From the NCBI RefSeq assembly GCF_000720485.1, contig NZ_JOAX01000016.1, positions 62,001-126,000 on the forward strand: DNA of 64,000 nt. Reading direction: 5' to 3'. This document shows, piece by piece, positions 40,446 to 48,902 of this stretch. The first letter of the stretch is position 1. Every line of letters begins with the position of its first letter. The notes under the pieces are model-generated. The model made no database searches. It saw only the letters and a list, made by a program, of their open reading frames with translations, and was not told the origin of the DNA. The position numbers were made by a program, and so were the translations under genes. The stretch is from Streptomyces ochraceiscleroticus (GTDB taxonomy: Bacteria; Actinomycetota; Actinomycetes; Streptomycetales; Streptomycetaceae).

Positions 40446-42776
40446 CTACTCACCGATCTCGGGGGTTGTCCTCGGTACGCATCGCCCTATGGTCACAGGT
40501 GGGGCCACGGGCGGCTCTTGACCATGGCCGGGAGTCACGCTCTGAGAGCGTGGAACTGCTCCAGGGGTCGCAGCGCGCGCAGCTCGGCGTCCGCCGGCAG
40601 ACACAACGGCCGACGAATTCGGAGACGGGGCGACCACTTCGCCGGTGCGGCGGATCTTCTGCCAGCGCAGTCGCGCACCGGTGGCCGCCGTGATGCAGGA
40701 GTGGATGAGCACCATGTACATCAATTGCCGATAGACGACCTGCTGGAGGGGGAGCATCACGAGGCAGCGGTAGCGCTCCCGGTCGAGGCGGAAGGCATAG
40801 GCGGCGCACAGGAGCTGGAAGAGGAGCAACAGGCACCAGACCGCCAGCGACTTCCACGGGGAGAGGAAGATCATCCCGTAGAGGGTGAAGACGTCGATGA
40901 CCGGCGACAGCAGTGGGGCACCGACGTGGAAGATTCCCACGAGCGGCATGCCGACCCTGCCGAAGCGGCCCGAGGCCCCGTGCTCGACGACCGAGCGGCG
41001 GTGCTTCCACAGCGCCTGCATGGTGCCGTAACTCCAGCGGTAACGCTGCCGCCACAGCAGGCGGAAACTGCTCGGTGCCTCGGTCCAGGCGACGGCGTGC
41101 TCCTGATAGACGACACGCCAGCCCGCGCGGTGCATGGCGATGGTGACGTCGGTGTCCTCGGCGAGGGTGTCCCCGCTCATGCCGCCCACCTCCTCCAGCG
41201 CCCGGCGACGGAAGGCTCCGACCGCGCCGGGGATGGTCGGTATGCAGTCCAGAACGTCGTACATCCGGCGGTCGAGGTTGAAGCTCATCACGTACTCGAT
41301 GTGCTGCCAGGCGCCGATGAGTGACCTGCGGTTGCCGACCTTGGCGTTACCTGAGACCGCGCCGATGTGCGCGTTGGCGAAGGGCTGGACAAGTTCGGAG
41401 ACGGTGGACGGTTCGAAGACGGTGTCGCCGTCCATCATCACGATGATGTCGTGACGAGCGTGGACGATGCCGTTGTTGAGAGCTGCGGACTTGCCGGCGT
41501 TCCGCTGTCGCAGGACGCGGACATTCGGAAGCCCGAGGGCCTCGACGATGTCCGCTGTGCCATCGGTGGACCCGTCGTCGATCACGATGACTTCGATGGG
41601 ATGCGTACTGGCGGTCAGCGATCGCACGGTATGGGCGATGCACTCCTTCTCGTTGTACGCGGGCACCAGGACCGACACCGGTTCGGTTACCGGCGGCCCC
41701 CAGGAGAACTCCCCCCGGGAGCGCTTGGGGTTGCGCTGACGGTGGTGCCGGCCGGCCAGGACCAACATCATGACGAAGCGGAGGACGACCATGCCTCCGA
41801 CGACGTAGAAGAGGTACGCCAGCCAGGGAGCAGTCCATATCGCCACCGCTGTCACGGTCAGCATCGCCCGGCCCTTCCAGGAGGTCATCCCCGTGGCGTC
41901 GTGCATGGCGCTCCCGGACCCCATGGCCGCGCTGATCGTGGTGAACCGGTAGCCCTTGGCCTTCATATGGGTGATGTAGGCGTCCACGCCCTTGACGGAC
42001 TCCGAGCGGTCGCCGCCCGCGTCGTGGAACAGCGTCAGGGCGCCCTTGTTGCCCTGCGGGGTGGCGTTGCGGACGATCTTCTCGACGCCGGGCTTCTTCC
42101 AGTCGTTGCTGTTGGCGTCGACGTAGGCGGTGGTGTAGCCCTTGGAAGAGAGGTATTTCAGGACCGGGAAGGACCTGTTGTCGATGGCGTCAGGACCGCT
42201 GGAGTAAGGCGTGCGGATCAGCGAGGTGGTGACGCCCGCGGCCCCGGCCAGCGCTGACTGCGTCGTGGACAGCTCCTGATCGATGCTCGCGTGGCTCGTG
42301 AATCCGAGGTTGGCGTGGCTGAAGGTGTGCACGCCGACCTCGTGGCCTTGGTCCACCATCGTGCGCACCACGGATGGGTGGCGGGCGATGTTCTGGCCGA
42401 TCAGGAAGAAATCGGCGCGAACGTGGTGTCGGCGCAGCACCTCAAGCACCTTGGGCGTCCAGGAGGGGTCCGGACCGTCGTCGAAGGAGAGCACGACGGT
42501 CTTCGGCGGAAGGGAGCGGCTGGCCAGCTTCCCGTGCTCCTGGTCGATGACCGGGCCGCCCTGGCGGATCGACGTGGGCACCAGGTCCCAGGCTCCGGCC
42601 TTGTTCGCCTTCGGGTCAATCTTCAGGTGCGCGTGCATATGACCGTTGAGCATCAGCAGGCAGGCAAGAGCGAGCAGGCCGAGGACGGCGAGCAAGACCC
42701 GGGGACGGGGCAGGGTGCGCCGCACGACGCTGCCGACACGGCGCAGCGCCCTTGGAAAACGGTGTCGTGCGATCAC
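40446..42776 (-). CDS. Polysaccharide deacetylase-GT2 glycosyltransferase fusion
   Basis: 776 aa. An N-terminal helix (residues 28-44) anchors an outer NodB/CE4 deacetylase domain: SFDDGPDPSW with D99-D100, HTFSH (H150, H154), RTPYSSG. After a helix pair (TVTAVAIWTAPWLAYLFYVVGG) comes a processive GT2 domain: VSVLVPAYNEKE, VIVIDDGSTDG, MMDGDTVFEP, AEDTDV, QRYRW, then C-terminal helices. Such a fusion can polymerise and deacetylate N-acetylglucosamine chains; it recalls MatB of the Streptomyces mat locus (PNAG) and hyaluronan/PgaC-type synthases. GTG start overlaps the small upstream gene by GTGA. Third gene of a three-gene operon with a GH18-like protein. Confidence 0.9.
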   Translation of the reverse strand: MIARHRFPRALRRVGSVVRRTLPRPRVLLAVLGLLALACLLMLNGHMHAHLKIDPKANKAGAWDLVPTSIRQGGPVIDQEHGKLASRSLPPKTVVLSFDDGPDPSWTPKVLEVLRRHHVRADFFLIGQNIARHPSVVRTMVDQGHEVGVHTFSHANLGFTSHASIDQELSTTQSALAGAAGVTTSLIRTPYSSGPDAIDNRSFPVLKYLSSKGYTTAYVDANSNDWKKPGVEKIVRNATPQGNKGALTLFHDAGGDRSESVKGVDAYITHMKAKGYRFTTISAAMGSGSAMHDATGMTSWKGRAMLTVTAVAIWTAPWLAYLFYVVGGMVVLRFVMMLVLAGRHHRQRNPKRSRGEFSWGPPVTEPVSVLVPAYNEKECIAHTVRSLTASTHPIEVIVIDDGSTDGTADIVEALGLPNVRVLRQRNAGKSAALNNGIVHARHDIIVMMDGDTVFEPSTVSELVQPFANAHIGAVSGNAKVGNRRSLIGAWQHIEYVMSFNLDRRMYDVLDCIPTIPGAVGAFRRRALEEVGGMSGDTLAEDTDVTIAMHRAGWRVVYQEHAVAWTEAPSSFRLLWRQRYRWSYGTMQALWKHRRSVVEHGASGRFGRVGMPLVGIFHVGAPLLSPVIDVFTLYGMIFLSPWKSLAVWCLLLLFQLLCAAYAFRLDRERYRCLVMLPLQQVVYRQLMYMVLIHSCITAATGARLRWQKIRRTGEVVAPSPNSSAVVSAGGRRAARAATPGAVPRSQSVTPGHGQEPPVAPPVTIGRCVPRTTPEIGE

Positions 42777-42988
42777 GGGACGCTCACACTCCGGTATGCG
42801 GCGGACGACGCGGACACCGGATCCGGGGCGCGGCCGGAATCACCCATGAAGGAAATGCCGATCAGAACGGCATAGGCAAGGCAAGCGAGGGCTACGAAAA
42901 TTCCGAGGGCCCAGAGGAGGTGAGCCCGGCGGCCGGAGGAGGCGACGAATACCGGGTGTTCGTCGCCCTGCTTGAGCTGCAGATTCAT
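42773..42988 (-). CDS. Small single-span membrane protein of the polysaccharide locus
   Basis: 71 aa, MNLQLKQGDEHPVFVASSGR then RAHLLWALGIFVALACLAYAVLIGISFMG, one long transmembrane helix, and a short Ser/Ala-rich outer end. It overlaps the synthase start by 4 bases, so the two are made together. It may play the part of PgaD, a small helper of the PgaC synthase, though sequence similarity is not evident. An upstream GTG (42991) is an alternative start. Confidence 0.75.
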   Translation of the reverse strand: MNLQLKQGDEHPVFVASSGRRAHLLWALGIFVALACLAYAVLIGISFMGDSGRAPDPVSASSAAYRSVSVP

Positions 42989-43132
42989 CACAGAGTTTCC
43001 ATTCACATCGTCCGGGCCTCCCGGATGTGATACCGGGAAACAGCTCTTTTGACCTTCTATCGGGACACACTGGCTCACCAGCCCGATTTCCTCAGCGCAT
43101 CGCAGAATTCGGTGGAGGAATTCGGGTTTGAA

Positions 43133-44167
43133 TTATGAGTTTGCGTCAGATTCGGGCGCGAACATGCGCGTAAAGGCCAGCTCGTCCTGGAGGATTCCGG
43201 AACAGGTGGGCCGGGGTTTCTTCGTCGCTCCCTCGGCGCACTGCTGGTCACGGTCGGACGACCACATCGACAGCCAGGCGAGCCCCTTGCTGTCGGCGAA
43301 TCGCTTCAACTGCTTGGCGTCCTCGACCGTGAACACCTCGGTCTTTGCGTCATTGACGCCGACCATCGGGGTGACGGCGAGTGTCCGCCACGCCGTGGCG
43401 TCATCCTCGATCGCCAGCGCCTTTTTGATCTGCCGCTGGGACGCGGTGGCGGCCTGGATGGCGTATTCCCCCATGTCACCGTTGTACGAGTTGCCGTAGT
43501 GCATCGCCAGGATGTTCACCGCGGAGATGTCAACGCCGCGCTTCCTCGCATCGGTCAGCAGCCTCACTTCCTTCTGGGCCATTCCTTGCGGTTCCACCGC
43601 GAGCGTGATGGATACGTCGAGATCCGGGTGGGCCTTCTGCAGTCGGGCGACGGCCTGGGCGCGCCGCGCATTGACTTCCGTGTTCGCCGCCGCAGCCCCC
43701 TCCAGGTCGAAGTCGACCTTGGTCAGCCCATAGGCGTCGACCACCTTCGCGTACGCCTTCTCCAGCGCGGTTGCCGATGGGCAGGCGAGGGCCAGTTCCG
43801 TGCCCGCCTGGCCGCCGAAGGAGACCCGGACGTCTCCGCCCCCGTCGCGCAGGTCATCGATCCGCTGGGCAATGGCGGCGGACCGCAGCTTCTCGTCGGC
43901 GCCCCACTCCGGTCCGCAGCGGCCACCGTCGGCGATCACGAAGCCGAGATTGAACTGCTTGACCCCCATCTTCGTCGCGGCACGGAGTACATCCGACGTC
44001 GAGTCGATGGAGGTGAGGGCGTACGGCGCGAAGGAGGGCTGCGCGGATGCGGCACGGCCGTCCCGCCCGTTGTTCAGGTAGGCCGGGATCAGCCAGGCGA
44101 GCAGCGCCGCGACGCCCAGCGCCAGCGTCAGTCGTGTGGTCACACCTGCGAGCCCGCGGCGCATCAT
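43133..44167 (-). CDS. GH18-like (chitinase-fold) membrane-anchored hydrolase
   Basis: 344 aa. N-terminal signal-anchor (RLTLALGVAALLAWLIPAYL, residues 12-31) and a TIM barrel with VDFDLEG (D152, D154, E156), the last three residues of the GH18 DxxDxDxE motif; the first Asp is Thr149. VRVSFGGQAGTELALAC and AVNILAMHYGNSYNGDMGEYAIQAATASQRQIKKAL also fit bacterial GH18 chitinase barrels. Likely cleaves or binds a GlcNAc polymer outside the cell. The ATG at 44167 has GGAGG 6 nt upstream. First gene of the operon, 144 nt ahead of the small membrane protein gene, with a perfect hairpin just upstream. Confidence 0.83.
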   Translation of the reverse strand: MMRRGLAGVTTRLTLALGVAALLAWLIPAYLNNGRDGRAASAQPSFAPYALTSIDSTSDVLRAATKMGVKQFNLGFVIADGGRCGPEWGADEKLRSAAIAQRIDDLRDGGGDVRVSFGGQAGTELALACPSATALEKAYAKVVDAYGLTKVDFDLEGAAAANTEVNARRAQAVARLQKAHPDLDVSITLAVEPQGMAQKEVRLLTDARKRGVDISAVNILAMHYGNSYNGDMGEYAIQAATASQRQIKKALAIEDDATAWRTLAVTPMVGVNDAKTEVFTVEDAKQLKRFADSKGLAWLSMWSSDRDQQCAEGATKKPRPTCSGILQDELAFTRMFAPESDANS

Positions 44168-44190
44168 GAGCCACCTCCCCCGGATGCACG

Positions 44191-44235
44191 GCATGCCCTG
44201 CGCGGCCCCAGGTGCTGGGGCCGCGCAGGGCATGC
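44191..44235 (-). promoter_or_regulatory. Perfect 21-bp stem, 3-nt loop, before the GH18-like gene
   Basis: Arms 44191-44211 and 44215-44235 are exact complements; the loop is GTG on the plus strand. It ends 24 nt before the ATG at 44167 and just above the ribosome site. If transcribed it would form an extremely stable 5' leader hairpin; otherwise it could be a terminator for a transcript entering from the right. Confidence 0.88.
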
Positions 44236-44925
44236 GGAAGATGTGGCCCGCGAGGGCCGGGGGGTGTCGCTGCCTGGGCCGCCTGGGCCGCCTTCGGAGT
44301 CCGCTGTTCGACGTCCGGCCGTGGCGCGCGATGACGTCGAGCGGGTCCGCCTGCTCCGCGGGGCGGCGATCCTGCGCACGGTGGCGCGGCGCACGGGTGC
44401 GGTAGTGGTCACGCGGTCGGATGCCCGCCGCCTGAGGTGAGAGTCGGGGCCGCGCAGCATGCCGCCCGAACGGCGCCTGGGGCCCGCGGCCGGCCAGTCG
44501 GTTGCGCGCCGCAGTGGGTGCGGCGCGGGTATTGGCGCCCGGCTGTTCTGGACAGAGGTCACGATCAGCCTCTTCCTACGACTGGCCCATTCGGACTCGA
44601 CTACTTTCTCCCGTTATACACCTTTTACAGGGGTCTCAAGCATGAGCCTCAAGTTTTTCTCGTTCTGCTCCGTCGAGTCCCACCCGCTGGTGCAAAGCGG
44701 CTGGTCAGCGCGGTGCCGCTACGAGCGGTAGAACCCACACCACGACCAGAAGGTCCCGAAGGGGATCACCCAGCCGACGGCCGACCGGGGCGGCCCGGAA
44801 GGGCTGACGGCCGTGCTGGACGCGCTGCTCGACCGGTTCGGCCAGCGCCCCCTCGCGCCCTGGCGGTGGCGGTTGCGTCCCGGGTGCAGTCCGGTGAAAA
44901 CCGCGCGCACAGCAGTACGGGCCCC
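44236..44925. other. 690-bp stretch with no confident gene
   Basis: A plus-strand frame ending at 44440 reads DDVERVRLLRGAAILRTVAR and continues RTGAVVVTRSDARRLR, protein-like but without a start; it may be the tail of a lost gene. From 44560 to 44690 the DNA is unusually AT-rich (TTATACACCTTTTACAGG, AAGTTTTTCTCG) with a 29-codon ORF from 44642 that has no ribosome site. Nothing else stands out. Confidence 0.6.
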
Positions 44926-45621
44926 TCAGTCGACCAGGGTGAGCACCGGGCCGAGGCCGTTCGGGCGGTCGGTGGCCGGGAGATGGTCGACGGGGAAGTA
45001 GCCGCAGCCGAGGGCCTGCGCGCCGCCGTCCGCGCGCTGGTCGTCGCCGACCATCAGGACGTCCTGCGGGGGCAGCCCCAGCTCGCGGCAGGCCAGTTCG
45101 AAGATCCGCGGGTCCGGCTTCTGGATGCCGTGCTCGAAGGACAGGGCATACGTGCTGATCAGCGGGTCCAGGCCGTGTTCCCGCAGCACGGGGCGCAGGT
45201 CCCAGCCGATGTTGCTGACCACGCCGGTCGCCACGCCGCGGTCGCGCAGCGCGCCCAGTACCTCGGTGGCGTCCGGATACGGCGCCCACGCGGCCGGCGA
45301 CTTGTGGCGGACGTACAGCGCGTCGTACAACTCCTCGCTGGGGAGCGGTACTTGGCGGGCGAGCGAGGTGTACAGCTCGCGGTGGTGCTCGGCCGTGCGG
45401 TCCCGGATCCGCCACAGCTCCTCCAGGCCGGCGGGCAGCCGCTCGGGCGAGGAGCCGCCGGGCAGCGCGCCGGCGCGGTCCAACTCCCGTGCCGCGTGGT
45501 CGAATTCGGCCTCGGTCATGGTGGTCCCGGTCGCGTCGAGCGCCGCGCGCAGCCAGGTGGCGACCGGCTCGATCCGCAGCAGCGTCCCGGAGAAGTCGAA
45601 GAGCACGCCCTTGTACGCCAT
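44926..45621 (-). CDS. HAD-superfamily hydrolase
   Basis: 231 aa. Motif 1 is FDFSGTLL with the nucleophile D9; the general acid usually two residues later (Asp) is Ser11, so a plain phosphatase is less likely and a different leaving group or a slow enzyme is possible. Motif 2 VVSNIG, motif 3 Lys in GIQKPDPRIF, motif 4 MVGDDQRADGGAQALG are intact. A helical cap fills residues 20-100. I prefer the ATG at 45621 (AGGA 8 nt before); the ATG at 45630 is also possible. Convergent with nothing; stands at the edge of the gene-free stretch. Confidence 0.85.
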   Translation of the reverse strand: MAYKGVLFDFSGTLLRIEPVATWLRAALDATGTTMTEAEFDHAARELDRAGALPGGSSPERLPAGLEELWRIRDRTAEHHRELYTSLARQVPLPSEELYDALYVRHKSPAAWAPYPDATEVLGALRDRGVATGVVSNIGWDLRPVLREHGLDPLISTYALSFEHGIQKPDPRIFELACRELGLPPQDVLMVGDDQRADGGAQALGCGYFPVDHLPATDRPNGLGPVLTLVD

Positions 45622-45703
45622 GGTCACCATCCTGTCCTGTACGGCGGTGCGGGCCAAGGGCATGCGGGGGAGGGGCGGGCGTGGCGGCCGGGGCCAGGGG
45701 CAC

Positions 45704-46507
45704 TCATTCGGCGTTGGGTGGCGTGGAGGCCGGGCCCGCGGGCTTTCCGGCCTCCGGCGGTGCGGTGGCCGGGCCGGAGGGCTTCTCGGCGTCGGGCGGC
45801 GTGGTGGCCGCGGCCGAGGCGAGGCGGGTGTAGAGGCCGGCCGCGGCGGCCACCAGCGCCGCGCCCAGCAGCCAGCCGGCCAGTACGTCGGAGAGCCAGT
45901 GCACGCCGAGATAGAGGCGGGTGCAGCCGACGCCGAGCACGGACACCACGGCCAGGGTGGCCACCACCCGGCGCCACACCACGGGCGCGCCGCGCTCGGC
46001 CAGTACCCACAGCGCCAGCCCGCCCGCGACCGTGGCGGTCATCGCGTGGCCCGAGGGGAACGAGGCGTAGTGCGCGGAGTCGACCGGGTCCGGCCAGACC
46101 GGGCGCGGCCGGTCCAGCAGCGCCTTGAGGCCCTGCTGGAGCAGCGTGCCGACGACGGACGTGGCCGCCACCCACGCGGCGAGCACGCGCACCCCGCGCC
46201 ACACCAGCCACCCCACGAACACCACCAGCACCGCACGCATCGTCCAGGGGTCCCAGGCCCAGTCGGTGAGGATGCGGTTCGCCTCGGTCCAGTCCGGCGA
46301 CGCGCGCGCCATCCGGTGCAGGTCCCCGGCGACGGTCCGGTCCGTGTGCACCAGTGGTGGCCAGCGGACGGCCACGAGGAGACCGAGCGCCACGGCCGCG
46401 ACGGCGAGCCACCCCGCCGTGCACAGCGCCCGCGCGCCTGCCGTGGTGCCGGGCGGCGTGGCCGTCCCGGGTGCGCTGCCGGTGCCGGAGGAGGACGGAG
46501 TACCCAT
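45704..46507 (-). CDS. PAP2-family membrane phosphatase
   Basis: 267 aa with about six helices. The three phosphatase motifs are present: KALLDRPRP, PSGHA, and RLYLGVHWLSDV. Hydrolyses a lipid phosphate or pyrophosphate at the membrane. The C-terminal 33 aa consist of three degenerate repeats of about 12 residues (TPPDAEKPSGPA, APPEAGKPAGPA, TPPNAE), a Pro-rich tail not typical of the family. The ATG at 46507 has AGGA 7 nt upstream. Followed by the HAD gene, same direction, 82 nt on. Confidence 0.88.
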   Translation of the reverse strand: MGTPSSSGTGSAPGTATPPGTTAGARALCTAGWLAVAAVALGLLVAVRWPPLVHTDRTVAGDLHRMARASPDWTEANRILTDWAWDPWTMRAVLVVFVGWLVWRGVRVLAAWVAATSVVGTLLQQGLKALLDRPRPVWPDPVDSAHYASFPSGHAMTATVAGGLALWVLAERGAPVVWRRVVATLAVVSVLGVGCTRLYLGVHWLSDVLAGWLLGAALVAAAAGLYTRLASAAATTPPDAEKPSGPATAPPEAGKPAGPASTPPNAE

Positions 46508-46600
46508 GCCTTGATCCTGGCCGAACGACCCCGGCCCCGGCCACCTCGCAGCCACGCCCATGTCGCGCGCCGGACCGGCCGCGTGGGGACCGCGCCGCCG

Positions 46601-47536
46601 TCAGGCGAGGGCGCTCAGCCCCGGTACGAAGGTGATCAGCAGGGGGACGACCGGTACCAGCGCGGCCACGGCGGTCATGCCGAGCCGGCGGACCGGCGTG
46701 AGGCGGGCGGCCGGGGCGAGCAGCCGGTCGACCCGCGCCGGAACCTGCGCGCACTGCGCCGGGCAGGGGCCGAAGACCCCGCGGTCCTCGTTCAGTTCCA
46801 CCAGCGCCAGGGCGGTCGTCAGCCGCCCGAAGCGGCGCGACGCCATGTCGTCGGCGCACAGTTCGACGAGCCGGTGCACCTGGTCCTGGAATGCCGCGAA
46901 GACCGGCACCTGCGGAAACCCCACGGCCAGCGCCGTCGCGCAGTGCAGCAGCAGATGGTGGCGCGCCCGGGCGTGGCCCTTCTCGTGCGCGATCACCGCG
47001 TCGAGCTGATCCCCGTTCAGCCGGCGCAGCGCGGCCGTGGTGACGACGAGCTGGGGCGACAGGCCGGGCAGCCACCACGCCTCGGCGCGGTCGCCCTCCA
47101 GTACCAAGAGCGAATCGTCGGTCCGCTCCTCGCCGGGCAGCAGCGGAGAGCGCAGCGCCACGTCGGCGCGGCGCTGCTTGCGGCGCGCCCGAGAACTCCG
47201 TACCTCCCGCGTCAGCACGACGGCGGTCCACGCGCCACCGCACGCGAGGAGGACGGCCAGCGGGGCCGCCCAGAAGCCGTAGGCGCCGAGCGCGTACGCC
47301 TCGATGACGTCGTGCGGGGCCAGCGCGAAGACGTTGCCCCGTACCGCCTCCCAGGCCGCTGCGGCGCTCAGGGACATGGCCAGCACACAACACAGCAACA
47401 CACCGGCGACCACGCACTGCCAGACCCACAGGGCGAGCACCGGCTCGCGGTCGGGCCAGTCGGCGCGGGCCATCAGGCGCGGCGCCATTGCCGCCGCCAG
47501 CGCGCCGAGGAGGATCAGCGCGAAGGGGACCATCAT
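46601..47536 (-). CDS. M56-family (BlaR1-like) membrane metallopeptidase
   Basis: 311 aa. Four membrane helices surround the zinc site HEKGH (in AVIAHEKGHARARHH), and the later Glu/Asp site is in VHRLVELCADDMASRR. BlaR1-type peptidases cleave repressors such as BlaI, but the penicillin-sensor domain is absent and no BlaI gene is adjacent here, so the partner is unknown. Such M56-only genes are common in Streptomyces. The ATG at 47536 follows AAGGTG. Confidence 0.88.
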   Translation of the reverse strand: MMVPFALILLGALAAAMAPRLMARADWPDREPVLALWVWQCVVAGVLLCCVLAMSLSAAAAWEAVRGNVFALAPHDVIEAYALGAYGFWAAPLAVLLACGGAWTAVVLTREVRSSRARRKQRRADVALRSPLLPGEERTDDSLLVLEGDRAEAWWLPGLSPQLVVTTAALRRLNGDQLDAVIAHEKGHARARHHLLLHCATALAVGFPQVPVFAAFQDQVHRLVELCADDMASRRFGRLTTALALVELNEDRGVFGPCPAQCAQVPARVDRLLAPAARLTPVRRLGMTAVAALVPVVPLLITFVPGLSALA

Positions 47537-47677
47537 GGCCGTCACCTTATGGCGGGAGGCTACTGAGAGGTACGGTCTTGCCACGGAAGTGACGCATGAC
47601 ACCGACGGACGAGGTGTGGGGCGCTCAGAAGCGCTCCCCACCCATGTCCGGACGCCGGCTCCTCGGCTTCCTGGTTC

Positions 47678-48235
47678 TCACACCGTCAGCAGCATCGTGA
47701 ACATGCCGACGCTCATCGCCGTGCGGCAGGCGCTCAGCAACTCGGGCCGCGGCACGGCGGGCAGGCCGCCGGCGGGGACCACGGCGGGGGCCGGTATCAG
47801 GCGTATGCCGGATGCGACGGCGTGCACCGCGAAGTACGCGAGCAGCAGGCCCGTCAGTACGGGTATCCCGCCCGCGCCGCCGTGCCCCGCATGGCCCGCG
47901 GGCCCGGCACCGGCCTGCGCCGTCGTCATCACCAGCGCCATGTACACCATGGCGAGCGAGCCCACCGCGTGATGCCGGTGGCGCGCCGCGAGGGCCCACA
48001 GGCCGGTCGCGCCGAAGACCGCCACGAAGGCCCACGCCGACCAGCCGGGCATCGGCACGACGGCGGCCGGCAGCGCCATCGCCGCCATGCCCAGCGCCAT
48101 CAGCCCCTCGCCGCGGGCCTGCCCGCGGCGGGCCGGGTCCCGCTCCGCCCCCGCGCGCGAGCGCATGAGGCAGTACGCGCTCGCCGCTGAGCACAGCGTG
48201 ACCAGCAGCCAGCCGACCATCGTCGGTCCGTGCAC
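47678..48235 (-). CDS. DUF5134 membrane protein
   Basis: 185 aa with about five hydrophobic helices (MVGWLLVTLCSAASAYCLM at the start, MFTMLLTV at the end) and a central His-rich stretch RHRHHAVGSLAMVYMALVM followed by AGHAGHGGAGGIP. The start, the MALGMAAMALP and GxHxxM patterns fit DUF5134 as I remember it, possibly a copper-related membrane protein. The GTG at 48235 has GGAGG 6 nt before. Just upstream of the M56 gene, same direction. Confidence 0.8.
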   Translation of the reverse strand: MHGPTMVGWLLVTLCSAASAYCLMRSRAGAERDPARRGQARGEGLMALGMAAMALPAAVVPMPGWSAWAFVAVFGATGLWALAARHRHHAVGSLAMVYMALVMTTAQAGAGPAGHAGHGGAGGIPVLTGLLLAYFAVHAVASGIRLIPAPAVVPAGGLPAVPRPELLSACRTAMSVGMFTMLLTV

Positions 48236-48397
48236 GGCGGACCTCCCCGGTGCTCCGACGCGAAACGATCTCTTCCGCTCGCAGGATGCCCGCCGGGGCC
48301 CCGCTTCACGGGAGCGCACAGGCGCACTAGGGAGCGCGTGTGCGATTACCGCGCGATACCGTCCGATTCCCGTGCGGCGGCCTCTCGGATCCGCCTC

Positions 48398-48790
48398 TCA
48401 GATCCCCGGCCGGTACCGCAGCGGATGGTCCGCCGGGACCTCCGTGAGGACGATCCGGTGGCCGTCCGGGTCGGCGATCCACATCTCGATCAGCCCCCAC
48501 GGCTCCTTGACCGGCGGCCGCAGGATCTCCACGCCGTGCGCCGCCAGTTCCTCGTGCGCCGCCGCCGCGTCCGCGACCTGGAGCCAGAGCTGGAGCGTCG
48601 CGGTGGGCGGCTGCTCGGAGCGGCCCGAGACCTCCAGGAAGCCGCCGCCCAGGAAGTACACGACGCCGCGCTCGGGCCCCGTGCCGAACTCCCGGTACAC
48701 CGGGAGGCCCAGTGCCTTTCCGTAGAACTCCCGCGACCGCTCGGGATCGGCCGGCCGCACCAGAACTCTGCTGCTCAGTACCTGCACCAT
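48398..48790 (-). CDS. VOC-family (glyoxalase/bleomycin-resistance) protein
   Basis: 130 aa, two beta-alpha-beta-beta-beta units: VLSSRVLVRPADPERSREFYGKALGLPVYREF and TATLQLWLQVADAAAAHEELAAHGVEI, ending IEMWIADPDGHRIVLTEVP with the late Glu/His metal positions. Could bind a small toxic compound or act as a dioxygenase; not decidable. The ATG at 48790 is the last start before the first strand. Confidence 0.83.
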   Translation of the reverse strand: MVQVLSSRVLVRPADPERSREFYGKALGLPVYREFGTGPERGVVYFLGGGFLEVSGRSEQPPTATLQLWLQVADAAAAHEELAAHGVEILRPPVKEPWGLIEMWIADPDGHRIVLTEVPADHPLRYRPGI

Positions 48791-48902
48791 GCCATGGACC
48801 CTACGGGCTGCCCGGCTTCCGGAACACCGCGACGTGCGGCCCCGCGCCCTTGTTAGCCTCGTGCTCGCCGGCCCCGCCCGCCCGAGAGGACCCCCGCCCG
48901 CC

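Noticed and set aside
44642..44731. 29-codon plus-strand ORF (MSLKFFSFCS...)
   Set aside because: No ribosome site, no family, and only AT-rich context in support.
45125..47566. 813-codon plus-strand frame
   Set aside because: Antisense to the HAD, PAP2 and M56 genes, which have clear motifs.
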